DNA from: Escherichia coli DSM 30083 = JCM 1649 = ATCC 11775
GTDB lineage: Bacteria > Pseudomonadota > Gammaproteobacteria > Enterobacterales > Enterobacteriaceae
Assembly (NCBI RefSeq): GCF_003697165.2
Contig: NZ_CP033092.2
Span: forward strand, 3,472,001-3,536,000
Length of the DNA stretch: 64,000 bases
Direction of reading: 5' to 3'
Positions 28,827-38,292 of this stretch are shown piece after piece. The number at the start of each line of letters is the position of its first letter. Position 1 is the first letter of the stretch. The notes beneath the pieces were generated by a model that saw nothing but the letters and a program-made list of their open reading frames with translations, did not search any database and was not told the origin of the DNA. The position numbers were made by a program, and so were the translations under genes.

Positions 28827-30479
28827 TTACTGCCAGCTCACCTCACCTTTCGGTTCATAAACACTCACATCCAGCGGCGAGCTTTTCTGTATATACGCTT
28901 TCAGCACTTCGGCATCAATAAAGCCGGTATTCACATAGCCCGGTTTGTTATCAAGGCGCGGATAGCCATCCCCGCCGGTGGCATTGAAGTTTAATGTCGC
29001 CATGCGGTAAGTTTTCGCCGGATCGACCGGTTCGCCTTTGATTTTCAGGTCGTTCAGTTTACCGTCTTTCGCCACAAAGCTAACGTTGGCAAATTGCGGG
29101 TAGGCACCTGAATCTGGCTTCATCTGCGCGACGGCGGTCAAGTAATCAATCACCTCTTTACCGGTCATGTCGGCATACACCACCACATTGCCGAATGGCT
29201 GCACTTTCAGTACGTTTTTATAGCTGATATCACCTGCTTCGATAGAATCACGAATTCCGCCTCCGCTCATCACCGCAAAGTCGGCACCAGTGCGATCCAT
29301 TTGTGCTGCCAGAATCAACCGCCCCATATTGGTCTGTACAAAACGTACTTTGTCACGATCGCCTTCCAGACGACCATTGGTTTCGCCTATTTTCACTTCC
29401 AGCTGCGCTTTGCCTTTGTTCTGGAACGGTGATAACAGCGAGATCATTTGCTGGTTTTCAGCGATTTCAGGGGTGTACAGCACGCGCTCGCTTTTCCCGT
29501 CTTCCCAGGTCACTTTCTTCTTCAGGTTCACCGGAATCAGCTGGTAGTTAACCATTTTCATTTCGCCATTACGAAACTCAAAATCAGCCCGTCCCACGTA
29601 TTTGCCCCACTCATGCGCCTGCACAATCCAGATGCCGTTTTGTTGATCCGGTTTGCATGGCGTACCCGGCACGTAATCGACCTGTTTTTTGTTTTCTGCC
29701 GCCATACAGACTGGATCTTGCGAGTGACCACCGACGATCATCGCCAGCGATCCGGCAGGCAGCGCGCGTACCATCTCCACATCGCCCGGTGCGTTAGAGC
29801 CGTGCTCACCATTGTCGTAATGCCCCATATAGGTCGCCGCGATAATAATGTCTGGCTTTTCTGTCTGTTGCAGCTCCTGAATCACCAGCTTCGCTTCATC
29901 AGCGGGCTTACGAAATTCGATATCAGTGAAATATTCCGGATTACCAATTTTGGCTGTGTCATCCGTCGTCAGGCCAATAACGGCAATTTTCAGATCCTGA
30001 CGCTTAAACAGCGCCCATGGTTTAAACAGGCGCTCGCCGGTACTTTTCTGGTAGATATTGGCGGAAAGCAACGGGAACTTAGCCCACTTTTCCTGCTGGC
30101 GTAATACGGTGAGCGGGTTATCAAATTCATGATTACCGATCGCCATCGCGTCATAGCCCACCAGATTCATACCGCGAAAATCAGGTTCGGCATCCTGTAA
30201 GTCGGACTCGGGCACGCCAGTGTTAATGTCGCCACCGGAAAGTAGCAGCACGCTACCGCCTTCAGCCGCAACCTCTTTGCGGATACCATCCACCAGCGTT
30301 TTTTGCGCCGCCAGACCATATTCACCATATTCATTGCGCCAAAAATGCCCATGATGATCATTGGTGTGCAGAACTGTAATTTTGTAGGTTTTATCCTGCT
30401 CGTACGCCAGAGCAGTTTCACTCGCCAGTGTAAATGTGGTTAACAGTGCTAACGCCACGCCCCGCTGTAATAATTTCAT
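28827..30479 (-). CDS. ushA: Periplasmic 5'-nucleotidase / UDP-sugar hydrolase
   Basis: The protein is a 550-residue precursor with a signal peptide of 25 residues (SETALA|YEQDK). The N-terminal metallophosphoesterase domain has LHTNDHHGHFW near 38, GGDINTG near 84 and GNHEFDNP near 115. A linker leads to the C-terminal substrate domain with SGGGIRDSI and FNATGGDGYP, whose Phe residues stack on the base. It dephosphorylates external nucleotides and splits UDP-sugars for salvage. Length matches E. coli UshA. Confidence 0.98.
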   Translation of the reverse strand: MKLLQRGVALALLTTFTLASETALAYEQDKTYKITVLHTNDHHGHFWRNEYGEYGLAAQKTLVDGIRKEVAAEGGSVLLLSGGDINTGVPESDLQDAEPDFRGMNLVGYDAMAIGNHEFDNPLTVLRQQEKWAKFPLLSANIYQKSTGERLFKPWALFKRQDLKIAVIGLTTDDTAKIGNPEYFTDIEFRKPADEAKLVIQELQQTEKPDIIIAATYMGHYDNGEHGSNAPGDVEMVRALPAGSLAMIVGGHSQDPVCMAAENKKQVDYVPGTPCKPDQQNGIWIVQAHEWGKYVGRADFEFRNGEMKMVNYQLIPVNLKKKVTWEDGKSERVLYTPEIAENQQMISLLSPFQNKGKAQLEVKIGETNGRLEGDRDKVRFVQTNMGRLILAAQMDRTGADFAVMSGGGIRDSIEAGDISYKNVLKVQPFGNVVVYADMTGKEVIDYLTAVAQMKPDSGAYPQFANVSFVAKDGKLNDLKIKGEPVDPAKTYRMATLNFNATGGDGYPRLDNKPGYVNTGFIDAEVLKAYIQKSSPLDVSVYEPKGEVSWQ

Positions 30480-30696
30480 ACTTCTCTCCCTGACCTGATT
30501 TCAACGTGTTGAAAAATAGTATGACGCGACATCATAGACAAGTCTGCGTCCGGTGAAGATAAATCTGCATCCAGATTAGAAATTCTGTATTCCGCGTTGA
30601 GACTTCCTTCAGGCGGCGCATACAGGTATGTTAGTCGGGTAATAATCACAAATAAGATCATTCTTTACATCGCAACCCTGAAAAAGTGACTTTCCT

Positions 30697-31917
30697 ATGG
30701 CAATGAGTGAACAAACCCAGCCTGTGGCGGGCGCGGCTGCGTCAACGACTAAGGCCCGAACATCGTTTGGTATTTTAGGTGCTATCAGCCTCTCACATCT
30801 GCTGAACGACATGATCCAATCGCTGATTCTGGCGATTTATCCACTGCTTCAGTCAGAATTTTCTCTGACATTTATGCAGATTGGCATGATAACCCTCACC
30901 TTCCAGCTCGCCTCTTCGCTACTGCAACCGGTGGTCGGCTACTGGACCGATAAATATCCGATGCCGTGGTCGTTGCCGATTGGCATGTGCTTTACCTTAA
31001 GTGGTCTGGTGCTGCTGGCGCTGGCGGGCAGTTTCGGCGCAGTTCTGCTGGCAGCGGCGCTGGTCGGTACCGGTTCATCGGTCTTTCATCCGGAATCTTC
31101 TCGCGTGGCCCGTATGGCTTCCGGCGGGCGTCATGGCCTGGCGCAATCTATATTTCAGGTCGGCGGCAACTTTGGCAGTTCCCTGGGCCCCTTGCTGGCG
31201 GCGGTGATTATCGCGCCTTATGGCAAAGGCAACGTTGCCTGGTTTGTGCTTGCGGCACTGCTGGCGATCGTGGTGTTGGCGCAAATCAGCCGTTGGTACT
31301 CGGCACAGCACCGAATGAATAAAGGAAAACCCAAAGCGACGATTATCAATCCACTGCCGCGCAATAAAGTTGTTCTGGCGGTCAGCATTCTGTTAATCCT
31401 CATTTTCTCGAAATATTTCTATATGGCGAGCATCAGCAGCTATTACACCTTTTATCTGATGCAAAAATTCGGATTATCTATCCAGAATGCTCAGCTTCAT
31501 TTGTTTGCCTTCCTGTTTGCCGTTGCGGCAGGTACGGTGATTGGCGGGCCTGTAGGGGATAAAATTGGACGGAAATATGTGATTTGGGGCTCTATCCTCG
31601 GTGTTGCGCCGTTTACGCTGATTTTACCCTACGCCAGCCTGCACTGGACGGGGGTTTTAACGGTGATTATTGGATTTATCCTCGCTTCAGCATTCTCTGC
31701 CATTCTGGTCTACGCCCAGGAGCTGCTTCCGGGACGTATCGGTATGGTTTCTGGACTGTTTTTCGGTTTTGCTTTCGGCATGGGAGGTCTGGGGGCGGCA
31801 GTTCTGGGGCTTATCGCCGACCACACCAGCATAGAGTTAGTCTATAAAATCTGTGCTTTCCTGCCACTATTGGGGATATTGACCATATTCCTGCCTGATA
31901 ACCGGCATAAAGACTGA
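30697..31917 (+). CDS. fsr: Fosmidomycin efflux transporter Fsr
   Basis: This is a 406-residue major-facilitator protein with about 12 spans. The cytoplasmic loop motif GGPVGDKIGRK lies between helices 8 and 9 (about 286-296), and GLAQSIFQVGGNFGSSLGPL lies in helix 5. Known to give fosmidomycin resistance when amplified. It is divergent from ushA and ends in a strong terminator. Confidence 0.95.
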   Translation: MAMSEQTQPVAGAAASTTKARTSFGILGAISLSHLLNDMIQSLILAIYPLLQSEFSLTFMQIGMITLTFQLASSLLQPVVGYWTDKYPMPWSLPIGMCFTLSGLVLLALAGSFGAVLLAAALVGTGSSVFHPESSRVARMASGGRHGLAQSIFQVGGNFGSSLGPLLAAVIIAPYGKGNVAWFVLAALLAIVVLAQISRWYSAQHRMNKGKPKATIINPLPRNKVVLAVSILLILIFSKYFYMASISSYYTFYLMQKFGLSIQNAQLHLFAFLFAVAAGTVIGGPVGDKIGRKYVIWGSILGVAPFTLILPYASLHWTGVLTVIIGFILASAFSAILVYAQELLPGRIGMVSGLFFGFAFGMGGLGAAVLGLIADHTSIELVYKICAFLPLLGILTIFLPDNRHKD

Positions 31918-31923
31918 TTTCAT

Positions 31924-31957
31924 TGCAGCCAAAGGCAAACTTTGGCTGCATCGTTTT
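31924..31957 (+). terminator. Terminator of fsr
   Basis: TGCAGCCAAAG and CTTTGGCTGCA form an 11-bp stem followed by TCGTTTT, 6 nt after the fsr stop. Confidence 0.85.
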
Positions 31958-32155
31958 ACAGTCGCCATAAGCCTTTCCTCTGTTAAACCGCCTTCTGTTT
32001 TCCGATCCGTGCTTTTTTTTGCAGCTAATTCCATTTTTCTGCAAAATTCAACAATTATTCATAAACATCATCAATGAAATTGTCATAAACTATTACCTGT
32101 AATTTTGGTTTTCCCGGCCAAAAATGGACAATAACCACCAGGAAAAGGAGACGGA

Positions 32156-33832
32156 ATGCATCACGCCACCCCGCTTATCACCACCATTGTTGGCGGCCTT
32201 GTGCTCGCCTTTATCCTCGGCATGCTGGCCAATAAACTACGTATTTCTCCTCTGGTGGGATATCTGTTAGCGGGTGTGCTGGCAGGACCATTCACTCCGG
32301 GCTTTGTTGCCGATACCAAGCTTGCGCCGGAACTGGCTGAACTGGGCGTTATTTTGCTGATGTTCGGCGTCGGTTTGCATTTTTCGCTCAAGGATTTGAT
32401 GGCGGTAAAGTCCATCGCCATTCCCGGCGCGATCGCCCAGATAGCCGTGGCGACGCTGCTGGGTATGGCGCTCTCCGCCGTGCTGGGCTGGTCGTTAATG
32501 ACCGGTATCGTGTTCGGCTTATGTCTTTCCACCGCCAGTACCGTGGTGTTACTGCGCGCACTTGAAGAACGGCAATTAATTGACAGTCAGCGTGGGCAAA
32601 TCGCCATCGGTTGGTTGATTGTGGAAGACCTGGTGATGGTCCTGACGCTGGTATTGCTACCCGCGGTAGCAGGAATGATGGAACAGGGCGATGTGGGCTT
32701 TGCCACTCTTGCAGTCGATATGGGGATCACCATCGGCAAGGTGATCGCATTTATCGCCATTATGATGCTGGTAGGTCGCCGTCTGGTGCCGTGGATTATG
32801 GCACGCAGCGCAGCAACCGGTTCCCGCGAGCTGTTTACCCTGTCGGTGCTGGCGCTGGCGTTAGGGATTGCCTTTGGTGCGGTAGAGCTGTTTGATGTCT
32901 CCTTTGCACTCGGTGCGTTCTTTGCCGGGATGGTACTGAACGAGTCTGAACTGAGTCACCGTGCCGCCCACGATACACTGCCATTGCGCGACGCGTTTGC
33001 GGTGCTGTTTTTTGTCTCCGTCGGGATGTTGTTTGATCCGTTAATTCTGATTCAGCAACCGCTGGCAGTACTGGCGACGCTGGCAATTATTCTGTTTGGT
33101 AAATCGGTCGCGGCCCTGTTCCTTGTGCGTTTGTTTGGTCACTCCCAGCGCACGGCGTTAACCATCGCCGCCAGCCTGGCGCAGATTGGTGAGTTCGCGT
33201 TTATCCTGGCGGGACTAGGAATGGCATTGAATTTACTGCCGCAGGCCGGACAAAACCTGGTACTGGCAGGGGCGATCCTGTCGATTATGCTCAACCCGGT
33301 ACTGTTCGCACTACTGGAGAAATATCTGGCGAAGACCGAAACGCTGGAAGAGCAGACGCTGGAAGAGGCAATCGAAGAAGAGAAGCAGATCCCAGTGGAT
33401 ATTTGCAACCATGCGCTACTGGTGGGTTACGGTCGTGTAGGCAGCCTGCTGGGGGAGAAATTGCTCGCCTCTGATATTCCGCTGGTGGTGATTGAGACGT
33501 CACGAACCCGTGTTGATGAGCTGCGCGAGCGCGGGGTCCGCGCAGTATTGGGCAATGCGGCTAACGAAGAAATTATGCAACTGGCGCATCTGGAATGTGC
33601 AAAATGGCTGATCCTGACGATTCCCAACGGCTATGAAGCGGGCGAGATTGTGGCATCTGCCCGCGCGAAAAATCCGGATATTGAGATTATTGCCCGCGCC
33701 CATTATGACGATGAAGTGGCGTATATCACCGAACGTGGTGCGAATCAGGTAGTGATGGGTGAGCGTGAAATTGCCCGTACTATGCTGGAACTGCTGGAAA
33801 CGCCACCGGCGGGTGAGGTGGTGACGAGGTAA
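32156..33832 (+). CDS. ybaL: CPA2-type cation/proton antiporter YbaL
   Basis: This 558-residue protein has an N-terminal Kef/CPA2 membrane domain (about residues 5-390, about 12 spans, with ASTVVLLRALEER and WLIVEDLVMV). An acidic linker (ETLEEQTLEEAIEEEKQ) leads to a C-terminal RCK/TrkA-N domain starting LLVGYGRVGS near 421. The ions moved are uncertain; it is a relative of KefB and KefC, with a nucleotide-binding control domain. Length matches E. coli YbaL. A BIME separates it from gsk. Confidence 0.94.
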   Translation: MHHATPLITTIVGGLVLAFILGMLANKLRISPLVGYLLAGVLAGPFTPGFVADTKLAPELAELGVILLMFGVGLHFSLKDLMAVKSIAIPGAIAQIAVATLLGMALSAVLGWSLMTGIVFGLCLSTASTVVLLRALEERQLIDSQRGQIAIGWLIVEDLVMVLTLVLLPAVAGMMEQGDVGFATLAVDMGITIGKVIAFIAIMMLVGRRLVPWIMARSAATGSRELFTLSVLALALGIAFGAVELFDVSFALGAFFAGMVLNESELSHRAAHDTLPLRDAFAVLFFVSVGMLFDPLILIQQPLAVLATLAIILFGKSVAALFLVRLFGHSQRTALTIAASLAQIGEFAFILAGLGMALNLLPQAGQNLVLAGAILSIMLNPVLFALLEKYLAKTETLEEQTLEEAIEEEKQIPVDICNHALLVGYGRVGSLLGEKLLASDIPLVVIETSRTRVDELRERGVRAVLGNAANEEIMQLAHLECAKWLILTIPNGYEAGEIVASARAKNPDIEIIARAHYDDEVAYITERGANQVVMGEREIARTMLELLETPPAGEVVTR

Positions 33833-33863
33833 ACGGTGGTTGCCGGATAATAGGCGCGGATAT

Positions 33864-33947
33864 GTAGGCCTGATAAGACGCGCCAGCGTCGCATCAGGCA
33901 TTGAGAGCAAAATGCCAGATGCGGCGTGAACGCCTTATCTGGCCTAC
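33864..33947. repeat. BIME between ybaL and gsk
   Basis: Two REP palindromes face each other: GTAGGCCTGATAAGACGC...GCATCAGGCA (33864-33900) and TGCCAGATGCGGCG...CTTATCTGGCCTAC (33913-33947). They lie between convergent genes. Confidence 0.9.
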
Positions 33948-33961
33948 GAACCGACGATAAC

Positions 33962-35266
33962 TTAACGATCCCAGTAAGACTCTTCCAGGCTGTCTTCACG
34001 CTCCGGCAAGCCGCGCGTTAAACGAGGTGAATGCTGGTTCAGTACCTGATAGCTCACACGGTTAGCATATTTACACACCTGCGCTAACGATGAATAAGTT
34101 AACCAGGTGAATTTATGTTTGCTGGAGTTTGGTACGTTGCTACGGTGGTAGCTGTTGGCGGTAATGTCATGCAGCAACGCTGCCAGTGCGCCATCCCCTG
34201 CTCCATTAGTGTTCATGATTTTTTCCGGCCCGCCCATGTACGGCGCAATGTGCGAATAGACACGCAGCGGATTCTGGCAATCCTTGTGGCGCATGGCGCG
34301 GCTAAACTCATACTGGTTAAATTCCGCTATAGCACCCGGCAGCAGCGGATGCTGGGTTTTACGTTTCGCTTCGTCTTCGGTAAAGCCCGCCATATACAAG
34401 CCGATTGGCCCGGCGGTGCACAGCACCAGATCTACCCAGTCCAGCGCCTTGTCAGATGCCAACAACGGATCGCTTTCTCCGGTCAACGCTTCGGCTTCAT
34501 CTTCGTTCATCGCAAGGATAGAGACGTGGTCTTTGAGGAATTGCTGCCACCACTGCGGATTCTCGGCAATGACAAACTTGGTGCCCAGCGTCAGCACCAC
34601 CGGTACGTTATATTTCTTCGCGTACTCAATGGCTTTCATGGTTGCTTCCGGCATGGGTTCACCCGGCTTGCAACGCACCAGATAAGAGGTGAGAACCAGT
34701 GCCGAGGCTCCGGCAATCACATCTTCCGGAATACTTTCAGCCCGCAGCTGGTTCATGTGGCCCGGGCTGATAGCAAAGGTACGTTCCCCGGACTCGCCAA
34801 TCAGCGTAAAGCAACGACCAATCGGGCCATCCACGCCTTGTAGATAGTTAAGATCGGTACGGCTGGAGGTGTTACACAGGTAACGATAGGCGTAGCTGCC
34901 AATTTCAATATTGCTGCACATGACGCCCAGCAGCACCGAACGGTCGTCCGCGAGCACCGAGTAGTTGTGCATGGTGTTACCAATGGTGCCACCCGCAAAC
35001 TGATGGGTAATCAGGTTTTTCTGTTTTAGTTCCTGATAAAGCGCTTCGGCAACGTCATCCTCAATCACCAGTGAATGCCCGGCGCTTAATCCATAACGCT
35101 CAATGAATTCATCATCCACTTTCGCTTCAATATCGACCAGCGTTTGATCGATACCCACTACCCAGGCAGCGCTGGTTTCGTTTTCTGGCTGGAATTGCTG
35201 AAGCAGCGGATCGCGTGCGTTTACGGGGAAGTAATGTTTGGATTTACGTTTACCGGGAAATTTCAT
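33962..35266 (-). CDS. gsk: Inosine-guanosine kinase
   Basis: This 434-residue kinase is of the PfkB/ribokinase family. GGTIGNTMHNYSVLADD near residue 94 is the N-terminal family signature region. The C-terminal catalytic motif NTNGAGDGALAALL near 344 carries the base Asp. It phosphorylates guanosine and inosine for purine salvage. It is divergent from aes. Length matches E. coli Gsk. Confidence 0.97.
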   Translation of the reverse strand: MKFPGKRKSKHYFPVNARDPLLQQFQPENETSAAWVVGIDQTLVDIEAKVDDEFIERYGLSAGHSLVIEDDVAEALYQELKQKNLITHQFAGGTIGNTMHNYSVLADDRSVLLGVMCSNIEIGSYAYRYLCNTSSRTDLNYLQGVDGPIGRCFTLIGESGERTFAISPGHMNQLRAESIPEDVIAGASALVLTSYLVRCKPGEPMPEATMKAIEYAKKYNVPVVLTLGTKFVIAENPQWWQQFLKDHVSILAMNEDEAEALTGESDPLLASDKALDWVDLVLCTAGPIGLYMAGFTEDEAKRKTQHPLLPGAIAEFNQYEFSRAMRHKDCQNPLRVYSHIAPYMGGPEKIMNTNGAGDGALAALLHDITANSYHRSNVPNSSKHKFTWLTYSSLAQVCKYANRVSYQVLNQHSPRLTRGLPEREDSLEESYWDR

Positions 35267-35417
35267 GGTTGTTTTTACGGGTGGTTAACTGAGCGGCGAA
35301 TGTTAACACAATCTGACGGGAGCGCGCGAGACGCAGCCAGTTTCAATATCAGCAGGCGGGATCGCATTTTCATGGCAGTGGTTCCTTACAATGACGTAAT
35401 TTGAAAGGAATTTTTGC

Positions 35418-36377
35418 ATGAAGCCGGAAAACAAATTACCCGTTCTGGACCTTATCTCTGCTGAAATGAAGACCGTTGTGAATACTCTTCAGCCGGATTT
35501 ACCGCCCTGGCCTGCAACGGGAGCGATTGCTGAGCAACGACAGTATTACACGCTTGAGCGCCGATTCTGGAATGTGGGCGCTCCAGAAATGGCAACCAGA
35601 GCTTACAGGGTTCCAACAAAATATGGGCAGGTGAAAACACGTCTCTTTTATCCGCAGCCAGATAGCCCGGCGACGCTATTTTATTTGCATGGAGGCGGTT
35701 TTATTCTCGGCAATCTCGATACCCACGATCGCATCATGCGCCTGCTGGCAAGCTACAGCCAATGTACGGTGATTGGCATTGATTACACCCTTTCACCTGA
35801 AGCGCGTTTTCCGCAAGCGATAGAGGAAATTGTGGCTGCCTGTTGTTATTTCCACCAGCAGGCGGAGGATTATCAAATCAATATGTCCCGCATTGGTTTT
35901 GCTGGTGATTCCGCAGGTGCCATGCTGGCGCTCGCCAGTGCGTTGTGGTTGCGCGATAAACAGATCGATTGCGGTAAAGTTGCGGGCGTTTTGCTGTGGT
36001 ATGGGCTTTACGGATTACGGGATTCCGTGACTCGTCGTCTGTTGGGTGGTGTCTGGGATGGCTTAACGCAACAGGATTTGCAGATGTATGAAGAGGCGTA
36101 TTTAAGCAACGACGCGGACCGCGAGTCGCCATATTACTGCCTGTTTAATAATGATCTCACTCGCGAAGTTCCGCCCTGTTTTATTGCCGGGGCGGAGTTC
36201 GATCCACTGCTGGATGACAGCTGTCTGCTTTACCAGACGTTAGCGGCACACCAGCAACCTTGTGAGTTCAAACTCTACTCCGGTATGCTGCACGCCTTTT
36301 TGCATTATTCACGGATGATGAAAACCGCCGACGAGGCTCTTCGCGACGGCGCTCAGTTCTTTACCGCTCAGCTTTAG
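35418..36377 (+). CDS. aes: Acetyl esterase Aes
   Basis: This is a 319-residue alpha/beta-hydrolase of the hormone-sensitive-lipase family. The oxyanion motif HGGG is at 91-94, the nucleophile Ser165 in [10 protein letters not shown], the acid in [10 protein letters not shown] near 262, and His in MLHAFLHYS near 292. It hydrolyses short acyl esters and is known to bind MalT and alpha-galactosidase. The stop TAG (36375-36377) overlaps the hemH stop on the other strand. Confidence 0.97.
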
Positions 36378-37336
36378 CGATACGCGGCAACAAGATTAGC
36401 CATCATTTCGATATGTTCCGGCGTGGCATTAAGCGCCGGAATATATTCATATTTTTTCCCGCCCGCACCGAGGAAGACCTCACGGTTTTGCTCGGCAATC
36501 TCTTCCAGCGTCTCCAGACAATCCGCAGCAAAGCCCGGGCACATCACCTGAATATGACCCACGCCTTTTTCTCCGAGCATTTTCAGCGTTTCGTCGGTAT
36601 AAGGCATCAGCCAGGGTTCCCGACCAAAGCGCGACTGAAAGGTCATCATCACTTTTTCCGGTGCCATCTCCAGTGCGGAAGCGAGTTCGCGAGTTGTTGT
36701 GCGGCAACGTTGCGGGTAATCATCGCCTTCATCTGCATAACGCTGGGGAATGCCATGATAAGAGAGCAACAGCAGATCCGGTTCGCCATGTTTGGCAAAA
36801 GAAGCACGTACGCTGTTCGCCAGTGCATTAATATAATCGTGGTTATCTGCGTAATCACGAATAAACGATATCCCCGGAATGCTACGTTTGCGCGCCAGAA
36901 TGCGTGCCAGTTCATCCCATACCGCACCGACCGTTGAACAGGAGTATTGCGGATAAAGCGGCAGCACCACAATATGATCTACATGCTCTGCCAGAAGTTC
37001 ATCTACGGCGCTTTCCAGTGATGGCGAGCCGTAGCTCATTCCCAGCGCCACGGGCGTCTCCGGTAAACGTTGCGCCAGCGCCTGCTGTTGCTGGCGGCTG
37101 TAAACCATCAGCGGCGAGCCACCTTCCATCCAGACAGAGGCATACAGCTTCGCCACACGCGGCGAACGCAGCGGCAAAATCACGCTGCGCAGCAACGGCC
37201 ACCATAACAACCGTGAGGTATCAACCACGCGTCTGTCGCTTAAAAATTGTTTCAGATAGCGTTTTACCGCTTCAGGTGTGGGGGCATCAGGCGTACCCAG
37301 ATTTGCCAGCAGGATACCGGTTTTAGTTTGACGCAT
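36374..37336 (-). CDS. hemH: Ferrochelatase
   Basis: The 320-residue enzyme inserts Fe2+ into protoporphyrin IX, the last step of heme synthesis. N-terminal [16 protein letters not shown], catalytic His in [12 protein letters not shown] (about 194), and [15 protein letters not shown] with the acidic residues (about 258-272) are visible. Its stop overlaps that of aes in convergent orientation, and adk lies 131 nt upstream on the same strand. Confidence 0.98.
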
Positions 37337-37467
37337 TACCGCCTCTTATCGATTCAACTTGTTGATAATTGTAGCGGAAAAGTGAAGAAGAAGAACTAAT
37401 TGCTGTAAGAGGTATTGCCTGAGGAGGATGAGCAGACCTGCCCGAGAGCAGATCTGCGGCGGCTTGA

Positions 37468-38112
37468 TTAGCCGAGAATTTTTTCCAGAGCTGCGCGAAC
37501 TTCAGCCACCGGCTTGGTGCCGTCAACTTTCGCGTATTTGGTGTTACCCGCTTCCGCTTCTTTGGAGTAGTAGCCGATCAGCGGTGCAGTCATCTGATGG
37601 TATTCAACCAGACGTTTACGTACGGTCTCTTCCTGATCGTCTTTACGGGTAGTCAGCTCTTCACCGGTAACGTCGTCTTTGCCTTCTACTTTCGGCGGAT
37701 TGAATTTAACGTGATAAACACGACCAGACGGCGCGTGAACGCGGCGGCCTACGATACGGTCAACAATCAGTTCGTCCGGTACGTCGAATTCCAGAACGTA
37801 ATCAACATTGATGCCCGCTTCTTTCATCGCGTCTGCCTGCGGAATGGTACGCGGGAAGCCGTCCAACAGGAAACCGTAGCGGCAGTCTTCCTGAGCAATG
37901 CGCTCTTTAACCAGCGCGATCACCAGTTCGTCGGTGACCAGTTTGCCAGCATCCATAATGTCTTTTGCTTGTTTACCCAGCTCGGAGCCAGATTTGACCG
38001 CAGCACGCAGCATATCGCCAGTGGAGATTTGCGGAATACCATATTTCTCCATGATGAACTGAGCCTGAGTCCCTTTCCCCGCGCCCGGAGCGCCAAGCAG
38101 AATGATACGCAT
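37468..38112 (-). CDS. adk: Adenylate kinase
   Basis: This 214-residue enzyme converts ATP and AMP to two ADP and is essential. The P-loop GAPGAGKGTQ is at 7-16. The AMP site includes STGDMLRAAV, DGFPRT is near 84, and the long LID domain (about 122-159) runs GRRVHAPSGRVYHVKFNPP. The start MRIILLGAPG at 38112 was chosen; a longer open frame to 38172 adds only untranslated-looking sequence. Confidence 0.98.
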   Translation of the reverse strand: MRIILLGAPGAGKGTQAQFIMEKYGIPQISTGDMLRAAVKSGSELGKQAKDIMDAGKLVTDELVIALVKERIAQEDCRYGFLLDGFPRTIPQADAMKEAGINVDYVLEFDVPDELIVDRIVGRRVHAPSGRVYHVKFNPPKVEGKDDVTGEELTTRKDDQEETVRKRLVEYHQMTAPLIGYYSKEAEAGNTKYAKVDGTKPVAEVRAALEKILG

Positions 38113-38253
38113 TGCGAAAATCCCCTTAAAATGTGTCGAATTTTTTGAAAAAGCGATAAACGATACCACCAACAGGCGATTGCCTCAAGAAAGGCACCTG
38201 AGGCTGAAACGGTTAATGGCAAGATAATTTGCGGAAAGTGCAGATGAAGAAAA

Positions 38254-38288
38254 GAAAAATGCCGGATGACACGAAGGTCATCCGGCAT
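38254..38288 (-). terminator. Terminator of htpG
   Basis: On the minus strand ATGCCGGATGAC, CTTCGT and GTCATCCGGCAT are followed by TTTTT, just after the htpG stop. The arms resemble a REP sequence. Confidence 0.85.
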
Positions 38289-38292
38289 GACA

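Noticed and set aside
37431..37456. Inverted repeat GCAGACCTGC/GCAGATCTGC after adk as a terminator
   Set aside because: The stem has a mismatch and no T-run follows on the minus strand, so termination is not supported strongly enough to annotate.
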